In this document: one piece after another, positions 8,198 to 17,141 of the stretch
Position numbering within the stretch: position 1 is the first letter of the stretch
How the letters are laid out: each line of letters opens with the position of its first letter
Assembly (NCBI GenBank): GCA_016194505.1
Contig: JACQBK010000084.1
Coordinates: 1 to 34,975 of the forward strand
Direction: 5' to 3'
DNA: 34,975 nucleotides
DNA from: Ignavibacteriales bacterium
GTDB taxonomy: Bacteria; Bacteroidota; Ignavibacteria; UBA10030
Translations under genes and position numbers: made by a program
The notes under the pieces: model-generated
Database searches by the model: none
What the model was told of the DNA's origin: nothing
The model's input: the letters and a program-made list of their open reading frames with translations, nothing else

Positions 8198-9423
8198 GCA
8201 ACAAGCACTACATTGGAACATTGCCGGATGAAGCCGGTCATTTTGGGGTTTATGGAGGACGCTACATTCCCGAAACTCTCATTCCTGCCGCCGAAGAGCT
8301 CGCACAGATGTATGCCGAAGTACGAAAGGACAAGGCATTTCAAGAAGAGCTATCATACTACTTGAAATACTTTGTGGGTCGTCCTACGCCATTGTTTTAC
8401 GCAGAAAGATTATCCGAGCATATCGGCGGCACTAAAATTTACCTCAAACGCGAAGATCTGTGTCATACCGGCGCTCATAAAATAAATAATACGGTCGGAC
8501 AAATTCTCATTGCGCGGCGCATGGGAAAGAAACGCATTATCGCCGAGACCGGTGCGGGACAGCATGGCGTTGCGGTTGCAACGGTCTGCGCGCGATTTGG
8601 ACTTGAGTGCATTGTGTATATGGGCGAAGAAGATATCGAACGCCAAGCCCCGAATGTTGCGCGCATGAAGCTCCTTGGTGCGGAAGTACGCTCAGTAACA
8701 AGCGGGAGCCGAACACTGAAGGATGCAACAAACGAAGCGATTCGTGATTGGGTTACGAACGTCGAGACAACGTTTTACATCATTGGCTCCGTTGTCGGCA
8801 TGCACCCGTACCCGATGATGGTGCGCGATTTTCAAAGCATTATCGGGCGAGAAACACGCGAACAAATTCTTGTCGCAGAAGGTCGCCTGCCGGACGCTAT
8901 CGTTGCGTGTGTGGGAGGTGGGAGCAATGCAATGGGCATATTTTATCCTTTCCTCGATGAGGCGAGCACTATAAAACTGATCGGTGTTGAAGCCGCAGGA
9001 CTGGGACTTAATTCCGGCAAACATTCCGCATCTCTAACTGCCGGAACCCCTGGCGTGCTTCATGGTGCTATGCAATATCTTCTTCAAGATTCGAATGGAC
9101 AAATTCAAATTGCTCACTCCATTTCTGCCGGATTGGATTACCCCGGTGTAGGTCCCGAGCATTCGTACTTAAAAGATAAAGGGCTTGTCCACTATACTTC
9201 CGTTACGGATGAAGAGGCACTGGAAGGGTTTCAGTTGCTTGCGCGGTTGGAAGGGATTATTCCTGCTCTTGAGACAGCACACGCCATTGCTTACGTTGCC
9301 AAAGAGTTTTCAAAGCAATCAAAGGAAAAAATTGTTGTTATAAATCTTTCGGGACGAGGAGATAAAGATTTGACAACAGCCATGAAGGCTATAGAAGGAA
9401 AATCAACACGCAAAACGGGTTAA
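8194..9423 (+). CDS. trpB: Tryptophan synthase beta chain
   Basis: TrpB condenses indole with L-serine using PLP. The PLP lysine is K96 in HTGAHKINN, and the phosphate cradle GGGSNA lies in [14 protein letters not shown]. The N-terminal [13 protein letters not shown] and C-terminal [11 protein letters not shown] are typical of the TrpB1 type, which normally works with TrpA. The 409-residue length is normal. The start overlaps trpF (ATGA). No trpA follows: the next 163 bases carry no gene, and a glycosyltransferase operon starts after them. The alpha subunit must be encoded elsewhere or be absent. Confidence 0.97.
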   Translation: MSNKHYIGTLPDEAGHFGVYGGRYIPETLIPAAEELAQMYAEVRKDKAFQEELSYYLKYFVGRPTPLFYAERLSEHIGGTKIYLKREDLCHTGAHKINNTVGQILIARRMGKKRIIAETGAGQHGVAVATVCARFGLECIVYMGEEDIERQAPNVARMKLLGAEVRSVTSGSRTLKDATNEAIRDWVTNVETTFYIIGSVVGMHPYPMMVRDFQSIIGRETREQILVAEGRLPDAIVACVGGGSNAMGIFYPFLDEASTIKLIGVEAAGLGLNSGKHSASLTAGTPGVLHGAMQYLLQDSNGQIQIAHSISAGLDYPGVGPEHSYLKDKGLVHYTSVTDEEALEGFQLLARLEGIIPALETAHAIAYVAKEFSKQSKEKIVVINLSGRGDKDLTTAMKAIEGKSTRKTG

Positions 9424-9586
9424 GATAGTAATTCTCTCTGCAAATTTTGCCTACCTTCTCTGCGCTATATATGTATCTCGCTACTTCTCTTGAGTTTAGG
9501 AGCATGACTGTTTATATTCTTGTCAGCTCAACGTTGCGATTGGAGCAAACGCGGCAATCTCATAAGGCACATCTAGAACGGACAAT
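9424..9586 (+). other. Gap between the trp and glycosyltransferase operons
   Basis: The 163-base gap has no clear terminator. A 32-codon frame starts at an ATG at 9504 behind TTTAGGAG and ends at 9602, inside the next gene. It could be a leader peptide or chance. A loose TATATA-like stretch occurs near 9466-9472 but no convincing -35 pairs with it. Confidence 0.3.
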
Positions 9587-10402
9587 ATGCTCTCGGTTAT
9601 AATCCTTCAGTATAATAATGCCGCCCTCACAAAGAAGGCGATAGAATCGTTCCAAAAACGCTATCGAGGTGAATACGAGATCATTCTCGTTGATAATAAT
9701 TCGACCGAGGAAGAGGCCCGCCATATAGGACAGCATCTGCACAACATTCGCTTTATTCAGAACGAAACAAATGAAGGATTCAGCAGGGGGAATAATCGTG
9801 CCGCACAGAGCGCGAAAGGCGAGATTCTCCTGTTTTTGAATAACGATACCATCACCGTTTCTGACTTTGTTCCCGACGTTTTAGGTGTGTTAAGAAAGGA
9901 TGCTTCCGTCGGCATCATTGGTCCAAAATTATTGAATGAGGATTTTTCTTTTCAGATTTCATGCGGGAAGCTACCATCTATTCTTCATGAAGTCATTGAC
10001 AAAATTATTTATTCTCTTGCGCGTACAAAAGCGAGTAGAGTGCTTCGTTGGCTTGAAAAAAAATATTCTCAACCCATGCCGGTTGAATGGGTCACGGGCG
10101 CTGCTCTTTTTATTCGTGCCCACATCTTTAAACGACTCGGAGGGTTTGATGAACAACTGTTTATGTTTTTTGAGGATAAAGATTTATGCTTACGGACACG
10201 CCTCTTAGGTAAAAAAGTTATCTATTTCCCTAGCACATCATTGATTCATCTTGGCGGCGGAAGCAATACATCGAGCTTAAAAAAAACAACGGAAATGATT
10301 TACAGGAGAAGTCAGATTTCTTATTACAAGAAGCACTTAGGCTTGTTCCAACAATATGTGCTAACGCTGTACTTAAAAATTGTGAGAAAGTATCCATCGT
10401 GA
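9587..10402 (+). CDS. Family 2 glycosyltransferase (rhamnosyltransferase-like)
   Basis: An inverting GT-A transferase that moves a sugar from a nucleotide-sugar donor, probably to an envelope polysaccharide or glycolipid at the inner face of the cytoplasmic membrane. The N-terminal SVIILQYNN and VDNNS motifs bind the nucleotide. FLNNDT is the DxD-like metal site, and FFEDKDLCLRTRLLG contains the likely catalytic ED. The 271-residue length fits the WbbL/RfbF-type branch, with no membrane anchor visible. The start ATG has a weak context. The stop overlaps the GTG start of the next glycosyltransferase. Donor and acceptor cannot be told. Confidence 0.88.
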   Translation: MLSVIILQYNNAALTKKAIESFQKRYRGEYEIILVDNNSTEEEARHIGQHLHNIRFIQNETNEGFSRGNNRAAQSAKGEILLFLNNDTITVSDFVPDVLGVLRKDASVGIIGPKLLNEDFSFQISCGKLPSILHEVIDKIIYSLARTKASRVLRWLEKKYSQPMPVEWVTGAALFIRAHIFKRLGGFDEQLFMFFEDKDLCLRTRLLGKKVIYFPSTSLIHLGGGSNTSSLKKTTEMIYRRSQISYYKKHLGLFQQYVLTLYLKIVRKYPS

Positions 10403-11538
10403 ACAAGGCAATACCTACAAAAGTGCTTTTAATGATTGACGAAGCTTCCATCGGTGGGGGACAGCAGCACGTGCTTGCTTTGGCAGAAAACATCAAGAGG
10501 GAAGAATATGAAGTTGCCGTTGCCTGCGAACGATCAGGTTATCTTGTTGATGAATTGAGAAAACGCAAAATTTCCGTATTACCTATTTCAATTTCTAATA
10601 CACTGAGTGTGCGTTCGTTGCTTTCCTGCGTACAGGCGATCCGCCAATATTCTCCCGCAATTGTTCATACGCACGGCGGGACGGCCGGATTTTACGGCAG
10701 AATTGCTGCACGCATTGTTGGAGGGATTCGTACTGTCCACACGTACCACGGGTTACATTACCTTCATGCGAAATCTAACAGTATAACGTTTCTCCATCGC
10801 TGGATTGACCGCTTATTGCTTCCAATGACTAATTCCCTTATTTGCGTTGCGCAGGCGGATTATGACCTCGGAGTCGCCAAAAAAGTAGTGCATCCCTCAA
10901 AAGGGGTTGTTATTTATAATGGTATTGCTGTGGAGCGATATAAGGCTTCTGTGCTCAGCGCAAAAGGCCTCTTGGAGCAGAAGACAAAAAATGATACTTT
11001 CATAGTAGGCACTATTGGAAGGCTTCATATTCAGAAAGGGCATAAATTTTTTCTCGTAGCTGCTAAACAAATTCTGGAGGAGTATCCTAACACTCTCTTC
11101 TACATTGTTGGGGAAGGAATACTCAGGCAAGAATTAGAAGCGCAAAGCAGGACACTTGGAATAGCCGAGAACGTAAAATTCTTAGGCGCTCGTACCGATA
11201 TACCGCAGCAATTGGCACGAATGGATGTTTTTGTTCTTCCCTCTCTTTGGGAAGGTCTTCCTCTTGTTCTTTTGGAAGCAATGGCTGCACGAAAGCCGAT
11301 TGTTGCTACAGCGGTCAATGGAGTTTTGGAAATTCTTGAAGATCGTAAAGAGGGGATGCTTGTCCCGCCAAAAGACCCCGAGTCGCTTGCGAAAGCCGTC
11401 CTTTTACTGCGGCGGGACCCGGCACTTGCATCAGCACTAGAATCGGCGGCATATACAAAAGTTTCTACTCGGTTTAATGTTCAAACGATGACCCGTAGCA
11501 CAGAGAAGGTGTACGAAAAGGTTTTAAATATCAAATGA
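10399..11538 (+). CDS. Family 4 glycosyltransferase
   Basis: A retaining GT-B transferase of 379 residues. The N-terminal Rossmann half has IGGGQQHVLALAENI and the VHTHGG / VHTYHGLHY acceptor-side motifs. The C-terminal half has GTIGRLHIQKGHKFFL, FLGARTDI, and the E-x7-E motif in WEGLPLVLLEAMA, which binds the donor. The start is GTG within a GTGA overlap with the GT2 gene, and the stop overlaps nadD by four bases. Likely partner of the GT2 in making a surface glycan. The sugar is not predictable. Confidence 0.9.
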   Translation: MNKAIPTKVLLMIDEASIGGGQQHVLALAENIKREEYEVAVACERSGYLVDELRKRKISVLPISISNTLSVRSLLSCVQAIRQYSPAIVHTHGGTAGFYGRIAARIVGGIRTVHTYHGLHYLHAKSNSITFLHRWIDRLLLPMTNSLICVAQADYDLGVAKKVVHPSKGVVIYNGIAVERYKASVLSAKGLLEQKTKNDTFIVGTIGRLHIQKGHKFFLVAAKQILEEYPNTLFYIVGEGILRQELEAQSRTLGIAENVKFLGARTDIPQQLARMDVFVLPSLWEGLPLVLLEAMAARKPIVATAVNGVLEILEDRKEGMLVPPKDPESLAKAVLLLRRDPALASALESAAYTKVSTRFNVQTMTRSTEKVYEKVLNIK

Positions 11539-12116
11539 GAATCGGAATTTTCGGCGGCTCGTTCGACCCGCCGCACATCGGCCATCTTGTTATTGCAGAG
11601 CTTGCCTGCGAACAGCTTGGGCTTGATAAGGTCATTTTTGTTCCGGCATATCTGCCGCCGCATAAAATGGGTGGCCATCGGTCGTCCCCACATCACCGGT
11701 TGCAGATGACGAAGATTGCGGTAAAAGGGAATCCGCAGTTTGTAGTTTCTGATATTGAAATACAGCGCGAAGGTATTTCTTACACGGTTGATACGCTTCA
11801 GTATTTTAAAAAGAAATATCCCAAGGCAAAATTATTCTTACTTATTGGCGGTGATAATTATGTCCAGTTTGTAACATGGAAATCGCCGGATGTTATTGCA
11901 AAGCTGGCATCGCTTGTCGTCTATCCGCGCCCGGGCTATGACTCTACCGTGCTGCCTCACTCTTATTTTGGCAAAGAATATTTGTTGCAAGGGAATAAGT
12001 TGGATCTCTCTTCAACGGAAATCCGAAAACGCGTATTTGCTGGAAAAACCAGCCGGTATGTAGTCCTTGAAAAAGTCGAGCAGTACATTGTCAAAAAGCG
12101 CCTTTACAAAAAATAA
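11535..12116 (+). CDS. nadD: Nicotinate-nucleotide adenylyltransferase
   Basis: NadD converts nicotinate mononucleotide and ATP into deamido-NAD, a shared step of NAD synthesis. The nucleotidyltransferase motif GSFDPPHIGH is at residues 8-17, and the C-terminal LSSTEIRKR corresponds to the ISSTxIR phosphate-binding motif. The 193-residue length is normal. The ATG overlaps the glycosyltransferase stop by four bases, and glgB follows six bases after its stop. Its neighbours have no NAD link, so the grouping reflects shared transcription. Confidence 0.96.
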   Translation: MRIGIFGGSFDPPHIGHLVIAELACEQLGLDKVIFVPAYLPPHKMGGHRSSPHHRLQMTKIAVKGNPQFVVSDIEIQREGISYTVDTLQYFKKKYPKAKLFLLIGGDNYVQFVTWKSPDVIAKLASLVVYPRPGYDSTVLPHSYFGKEYLLQGNKLDLSSTEIRKRVFAGKTSRYVVLEKVEQYIVKKRLYKK

Positions 12117-12122
12117 TTTCAG

Positions 12123-14339
12123 ATGAAGTCCACCGTATCACAAGACGAGATGCACCGAATCGTTTCTACGGATCATTACGACCCGTTTCAAGTGTTAGGA
12201 CCTCATGTTATTCAGGGGACGAAACGAAAATCTCTCGCCATCCGGGCTTTTCTGCCTGATACCAATTATATATCGGTTGTTGAGCTGAAAAATGGGGAAC
12301 CTGCTAAAGAATATCCGATGCAAAAAATTCTCGATGAGGGATTTTTTGAGGTTGTTATTCCTAACCGCTCGAAAGTCTTTCCGTATAAATTGAAACGGGT
12401 CATTGACGCAAACACCTCTGATCTTTTTTATGATTCGTATTCTTTTCTTCCAACCTTAACGGATTTTGATCTTTATCTTTTTAATGCCGGCGACCATCAT
12501 CGTATTTATGAAAAGCTCGGCGCACATTACGCGGAGGTCAACGGTGTCGGCGGAATCCAATTTGCTGTGTGGGCTCCCGCCGCGCGCAGTGTCAGCGTCA
12601 TTGGCAGTTTCAACGGATGGGATAGAAGGAAACACGCAATGCGCGTGTTAGGTTCATCGGGCGTGTGGGAAATTTTTATTCCCGGATTGCCGGAAGGCGA
12701 GCTTTATAAGTTCCAAGTGAAAACCCAACCGGGTGAAATCTTGGACAAAACGGATCCGTATGCTGTTGAGATGGAATTGCGACCAAGCACAGCATCGCGG
12801 GTAAATCTTTTGTCCGGTTTTTCTTGGAGCGATAATGATTGGATGAAGCGACGAGCAAGCGATGACCATGGCTCGAAGCCAATGTCGGTTTACGAAGTTC
12901 ACCTCGGCTCGTGGGCGCGGATTCCTGAAGAAGGAAATCGGTGGCTGACGTATCGTGAGTTTGCCGAACGCCTTGTTGCGTATGTCAAGCAGCATGGCTT
13001 TACACATATTGAATTGCTGCCCGTTATGGAACATCCTTTGGATGGCTCATGGGGGTATCAGGTAACAGGCTATTTCGCGCCCACAAGTCGGTTTGGCAAG
13101 CCGCAGGATTTTATGCACTTCGTTGACCATTGCCATCAAAACAGGATCGGTGTCATTTTGGATTGGGTGCCTGCGCATTTTCCGAAAGATATTCATGCAC
13201 TCGGAGAATTTGACGGCACGCATCTGTACGAGCACGCCGACCCGCGCAAAGGAGAGCATCAAGATTGGGGAACGTACATTTTTAATTTCGGACGCAAAGA
13301 AGTAAAAAATTTCCTTATCAGTAATGCTTTATATTGGATTGACAAGTATCATATTGACGGTTTTCGTATTGACGCAGTTGCTTCGATGCTCTACCTTGAT
13401 TATTCCCGAAAAGAAGGGGAATGGCTCCCCAACCAATACGGCGGACGCGAAAACCTCGATGCGATTGAATTTATAAAATATCTCAACAGTATTGTTCATC
13501 AGTACTACCCCGGCGTGTTGACTATCGCGGAGGAATCCACCGCGTGGCCCGGCGTTACAAACTCCCTTGAGCATGGCGGATTGGGTTTTGATTTAAAATG
13601 GAATATGGGTTGGATGCATGACATGTTGGAATATTTCTCCAAAGACCCGATTCATCGGTCGCACCACCATCGTAATCTAACGTTTGTCCTGTTGTATGCC
13701 TTTACCGAGCGATTTCTTCTTCCGCTTTCTCACGATGAAGTGGTGCACGGCAAGCGCTCACTGCTCGATAAAATGCCCGGCGATGTATGGCAGAAGTTTG
13801 CCAATCTTCGCGCCCTGCATGGGTTGCAGTATGGATTTCCCGGTAAGAAATTACTCTTTATGGGCGATGAAATAGGACAGTGGACAGAATGGAGCCACGA
13901 CCAATCGCTTGATTGGCATTTGCTGAACGACGGAATGCACTCAGGGCTACTGCGCTGGATTGATGATTTGAATAAATTTTATAAACATGAGCCTGCGCTT
14001 TACGAAATAGATTTTCATTACACCGGTTTCGATTGGATTGATTTCCACGATAGCGTAAGCAGTATTATTTCGTTCGAGCGCAAAAGCGTCAATGCCGCGG
14101 AACGCATTATCGTCGTATGCAATTTTACGCCCGTTCCCCGCCTTGATTATAGAATTGGTGTTGCCGAACAGGGGGCGTATGCCGAGCTGCTCAACAGCGA
14201 TTCTTCTTATTATGGCGGAAGCAATATGGGCAATGCGGGTACAATCGAATCAGAAGAAATACCACATCATAATAGGCAATATTCAATTAGACTTACGCTT
14301 CCTCCGTTGGCGATTCTGTTTCTTAAATTAAAAAGTTGA
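12123..14339 (+). CDS. glgB: 1,4-alpha-glucan branching enzyme
   Basis: GlgB cuts alpha-1,4-glucan chains and reattaches them in alpha-1,6 linkage, creating branches in glycogen. The 738 residues comprise an N-terminal N1 domain (about 1-110), a CBM48 module (about 130-225), the GH13 barrel and a C-terminal beta domain. The catalytic triad is D417 ([11 protein letters not shown]), E470 ([10 protein letters not shown]) and D538 ([12 protein letters not shown]); the 53- and 68-residue spacings equal those of the E. coli enzyme. It ends the GT2-GT4-nadD-glgB cluster. No glgA or glgC is in the window. Confidence 0.96.
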   Translation: MKSTVSQDEMHRIVSTDHYDPFQVLGPHVIQGTKRKSLAIRAFLPDTNYISVVELKNGEPAKEYPMQKILDEGFFEVVIPNRSKVFPYKLKRVIDANTSDLFYDSYSFLPTLTDFDLYLFNAGDHHRIYEKLGAHYAEVNGVGGIQFAVWAPAARSVSVIGSFNGWDRRKHAMRVLGSSGVWEIFIPGLPEGELYKFQVKTQPGEILDKTDPYAVEMELRPSTASRVNLLSGFSWSDNDWMKRRASDDHGSKPMSVYEVHLGSWARIPEEGNRWLTYREFAERLVAYVKQHGFTHIELLPVMEHPLDGSWGYQVTGYFAPTSRFGKPQDFMHFVDHCHQNRIGVILDWVPAHFPKDIHALGEFDGTHLYEHADPRKGEHQDWGTYIFNFGRKEVKNFLISNALYWIDKYHIDGFRIDAVASMLYLDYSRKEGEWLPNQYGGRENLDAIEFIKYLNSIVHQYYPGVLTIAEESTAWPGVTNSLEHGGLGFDLKWNMGWMHDMLEYFSKDPIHRSHHHRNLTFVLLYAFTERFLLPLSHDEVVHGKRSLLDKMPGDVWQKFANLRALHGLQYGFPGKKLLFMGDEIGQWTEWSHDQSLDWHLLNDGMHSGLLRWIDDLNKFYKHEPALYEIDFHYTGFDWIDFHDSVSSIISFERKSVNAAERIIVVCNFTPVPRLDYRIGVAEQGAYAELLNSDSSYYGGSNMGNAGTIESEEIPHHNRQYSIRLTLPPLAILFLKLKS

Positions 14340-14467
14340 TTTTTTCGTTAGTTAGCGTTATTCTACGCGCTGGCAACAAACTGTGCATCGTGACTGAGCT
14401 TTTCTCAATTTTCTAACTCATCTACATTCTCACAATTCCTACTATCAACTGAAAGGTCAAAGGCGTT
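14340..14467 (+). other. Spacer between glgB and the metalloprotease gene
   Basis: 128 bases with no gene and no clear hairpin. It probably carries the metalloprotease promoter, but I see no convincing -35/-10 pair. GAAAGGTCAAAGG before the ATG offers only a weak SD. Confidence 0.3.
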
Positions 14468-16945
14468 ATGAGATACACACTCCTTCTTCTCATTGCAGCG
14501 TTTATGTTATACGGTTGCGCTTCGACGAAACCGGATAATGGTCCCCAAAAAACAGATACAACTGGTGTCAGGCCCTCTGCGCCTCCAAGTGGCGGTATGA
14601 AGCCTTATAGCCAGGTTATCACCAAAGAAGCGAAGACTTCAAAAGGATTATTTACTATTCATCGCATCAAAGATAAACTTTTCTTCGAGATACCGACGAA
14701 AGAATTCAACAAAGAATTTTTGCTCGTGAGCAACCAAGCGAAGATTCAAACGGGGTTGGGATATGGTGGCGATGCCGTCAATCGTCAAGTTGTCAAATGG
14801 GAACGAGTGGGCGACCGCATCTTGCTGAGGAGCGTTCTCTACGCCGCTGTCGCTGCGGATAGCTTGCCGGTTTCCTATTCGGTTAAGAAAGCGAACCTTC
14901 CGCCCATTATCGCGGCGTTCGATATTCAGGCGCTCAATAAGGATAGCTCTGCGATGGTAGTTGACGTTACGGATTTATACACGACAGATGTTCCCGAAAT
15001 GGGGTTAGCAAAGTTTATTCGGGATATGAACCGAGTGAGGCGGCTCGATTCCAAACGCTCGTTTATTGATTATTGCAAAACGTTCCCTGACAATGTTGAA
15101 ACAGAAGCTACGCTTACCTATGACGCCGCTCAAGTTCCTCAAGCAAATAATTTAAGCTCTATTTCGATTACTATGCATCATTCTATGGTGCGGTTGCCAG
15201 AAAAACCGATGATGCCGCGGTTGGAAGACGACCGTGTAGGCTTTTTCAGTTATGACCGTTATGACTATGGGTATGATTCGCAGCGCGCTGAAAAGCGATC
15301 ATATATTGCGCGTTGGAGGCTTGAACCGAAAGACCCGGCCGCCATCCAGCACGGGGGATTAAGCGAACCGGTTAAGCCTATTACATATTACATTGATCGC
15401 GGCGTTCCCGATAAATGGCGTCCCTGGTTGAAGAAAGGTGTGGAAGATTGGCAGGCGGCTTTCGAAAAAGCAGGTTTTAAAAATGCAATCATCGCGAAAG
15501 ATGCGCCGAGCGAAAAAGAAGATCCCGATTGGAGCGCTGAGGACGCACGTTATGCAACGATTCGCTGGTTGCCGTCTGAAATTGAAAACGCCTATGGTCC
15601 TCACATCGCGGATCCACGCACGGGCGAAATTCTCGACTCAGATATCGGATTCTTCCACAACGTGATGAATCTTGCCAGAGATTGGTACTTTGTGCAAGTG
15701 GGAAATGTTGACCCTCGCGCAAAGAAATTACCGCTGCCTGATGATTTAATGGGCGAGCTTCTTCGCTATATTGCCGCCCACGAAATAGGCCACACACTTG
15801 GTTTCCCCCACAACTGGAAATCTTCTTCATCCTATCCCATTGATAGCTTACGAAGTGCTTCGTTCACTGCGCGCAATGGCGATGAAGCTTCCATTATGGA
15901 TTACGGACGATTCAATTATGTTGCACAGCCGGGTGATAATGCTCACCTTATTCCCATCGTTGGACCGTACGATAAATTCGCGGTCGAATGGGGCTATAAA
16001 CCAATCATCGGTGTTAAAACTCCCGACGACGAAAAAGCAGAGCTTAATAAAATTGCCGCCCGTCAAGAAAAAGAGCCGTATCTGCGCTTTGGCGTATCCG
16101 ATATTAATGACCCTACAGTCCAAACGGAAGACTTGGGCGCGGATGCAATTGCTGCGACAAAGATGGGCTTGAAAAATATCAACGCGATTTCCAATATGCT
16201 GATTAGTGCAACGACAAAAGTAGGAGAAGACTACAGCGACTTACGGGAAATATATGGTCAATTACTCGCTCAGCGCAATCGCGAGCTTGGACATGTTGCA
16301 AACTACATCGGTGGTGTTGTTAAGACAACGCGGGTTGCCGGGCAAGAAGGAGTCGTGCACACGCCGGTTGCACGTGAGAAACAAAAAGAATCAATGGATT
16401 TTGTGATTAAGGAGGCGTTTAGAACACCGACTGAGCTTATCAAACCTGAAATTCTTGCTCTTATCGAGCCTACGGGTGCGGCAGACAGAATATTGCAGGG
16501 TCATAGGCAAATTCTCAGTATTCTTCTGAACAACGACCGCATGGGAAGATTGATTAACACGGCTGCGATTGCTAAGTCCAACCGTCCATATACTCTGAAC
16601 GAAATGTTAACGGATCTAAGGCAGGGAGTATGGAGCGAGTTAACCAGCAGTAGTGTGAAAACAGACTTGTATCGGCGAAATTTACAAAGAGCCTACGTTG
16701 AATTGATGGGAACGAAGCTCAATCCACTGCCGTTTGTACCGCCGCCAAATTTGCCGCCCGGATTCATATTTCCGCCTCCAACACCATTGCCCGGAGAAGC
16801 ACGTGCGCTCATCCGAACGGAGTTGTTGGATTTGGATAAAACTATTGCAGGTGCACTTTCCCGTGCCGGCGATAGGGAAACGAAAGCACACTTACAAGAT
16901 AGCAGAGATCAGATTTCTAAAATCTTGTATCCGGATAAGAAGTAA
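14468..16945 (+). CDS. Zinc-dependent metalloprotease lipoprotein (DUF5117 type)
   Basis: An exported 825-residue protein with lipobox LYGC (C17), so probably anchored in the outer membrane or periplasm. The zinc site is HEIGHTLGFPH at residues 438-448: H438, H442 and H448 as ligands and E439 as catalytic base, the extended HExxHxxGxxH of metzincins. The flanking MDYGRFNY a little downstream fits the metzincin Met-turn. The layout matches the DUF5117/DUF4953 zinc-dependent metalloprotease family common in Bacteroidota. A proline-rich segment (LPFVPPPNLPPGF) lies near the C terminus. It stands alone between glgB and a terminator. The substrate is unknown; envelope protein turnover or peptide scavenging is likely. 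Confidence 0.88.
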   Translation: MRYTLLLLIAAFMLYGCASTKPDNGPQKTDTTGVRPSAPPSGGMKPYSQVITKEAKTSKGLFTIHRIKDKLFFEIPTKEFNKEFLLVSNQAKIQTGLGYGGDAVNRQVVKWERVGDRILLRSVLYAAVAADSLPVSYSVKKANLPPIIAAFDIQALNKDSSAMVVDVTDLYTTDVPEMGLAKFIRDMNRVRRLDSKRSFIDYCKTFPDNVETEATLTYDAAQVPQANNLSSISITMHHSMVRLPEKPMMPRLEDDRVGFFSYDRYDYGYDSQRAEKRSYIARWRLEPKDPAAIQHGGLSEPVKPITYYIDRGVPDKWRPWLKKGVEDWQAAFEKAGFKNAIIAKDAPSEKEDPDWSAEDARYATIRWLPSEIENAYGPHIADPRTGEILDSDIGFFHNVMNLARDWYFVQVGNVDPRAKKLPLPDDLMGELLRYIAAHEIGHTLGFPHNWKSSSSYPIDSLRSASFTARNGDEASIMDYGRFNYVAQPGDNAHLIPIVGPYDKFAVEWGYKPIIGVKTPDDEKAELNKIAARQEKEPYLRFGVSDINDPTVQTEDLGADAIAATKMGLKNINAISNMLISATTKVGEDYSDLREIYGQLLAQRNRELGHVANYIGGVVKTTRVAGQEGVVHTPVAREKQKESMDFVIKEAFRTPTELIKPEILALIEPTGAADRILQGHRQILSILLNNDRMGRLINTAAIAKSNRPYTLNEMLTDLRQGVWSELTSSSVKTDLYRRNLQRAYVELMGTKLNPLPFVPPPNLPPGFIFPPPTPLPGEARALIRTELLDLDKTIAGALSRAGDRETKAHLQDSRDQISKILYPDKK

Positions 16946-16968
16946 ATTTAGGTGATGCTTTACGAGAA

Positions 16969-17002
16969 CAAGGGAGGCTCATTGAGTCGCCCTTGGTGTT
17001 TT
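16969..17002 (+). terminator. Terminator after the metalloprotease gene
   Basis: A 12-bp stem with one mismatch and one wobble, CAAGGGAGGCTC / GAGTCGCCCTTG, closes a three-base loop and is followed by GTGTTTTTG. It serves the plus-strand gene. On the minus strand the stem is followed by TTCTC, a poor tract. Confidence 0.75.
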
Positions 17003-17044
17003 TGATAGGATATTCTCCTGCGAAAGCATTTATTTTTTTACTAG

Positions 17045-17113
17045 CGGTCACGGACCATTCCGTGACCGTTTTGCAGAGATTGTTTACGCTGTCACGGTGT
17101 GGACCGTGACAGC
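17045..17113. repeat. Twin palindromes GTCACGG-N6-CCGTGAC at a convergent junction
   Basis: Two dyads with identical arms and six-base centres lie at 17047-17066 and 17091-17110, 44 bp apart. The first extends to a 9-bp stem (CGGTCACGG / CCGTGACCG) followed by TTTT. The second extends to an 11-bp stem (GCTGTCACGGT / ACCGTGACAGC). They sit between the 3' ends of two convergent genes. Because all four arms are interchangeable, alternative pairings are possible. They could be a terminator pair, a REP/BIME-like element or a protein-binding site. Confidence 0.75.
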
Positions 17114-17141
17114 CAAACGAAATAAGATATTGGTAAATGGT

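Noticed and set aside
17045-17113. CRISPR-like repeat array
   Set aside because: Only two copies, palindromic throughout with no spacer-length unit and no cas gene nearby.
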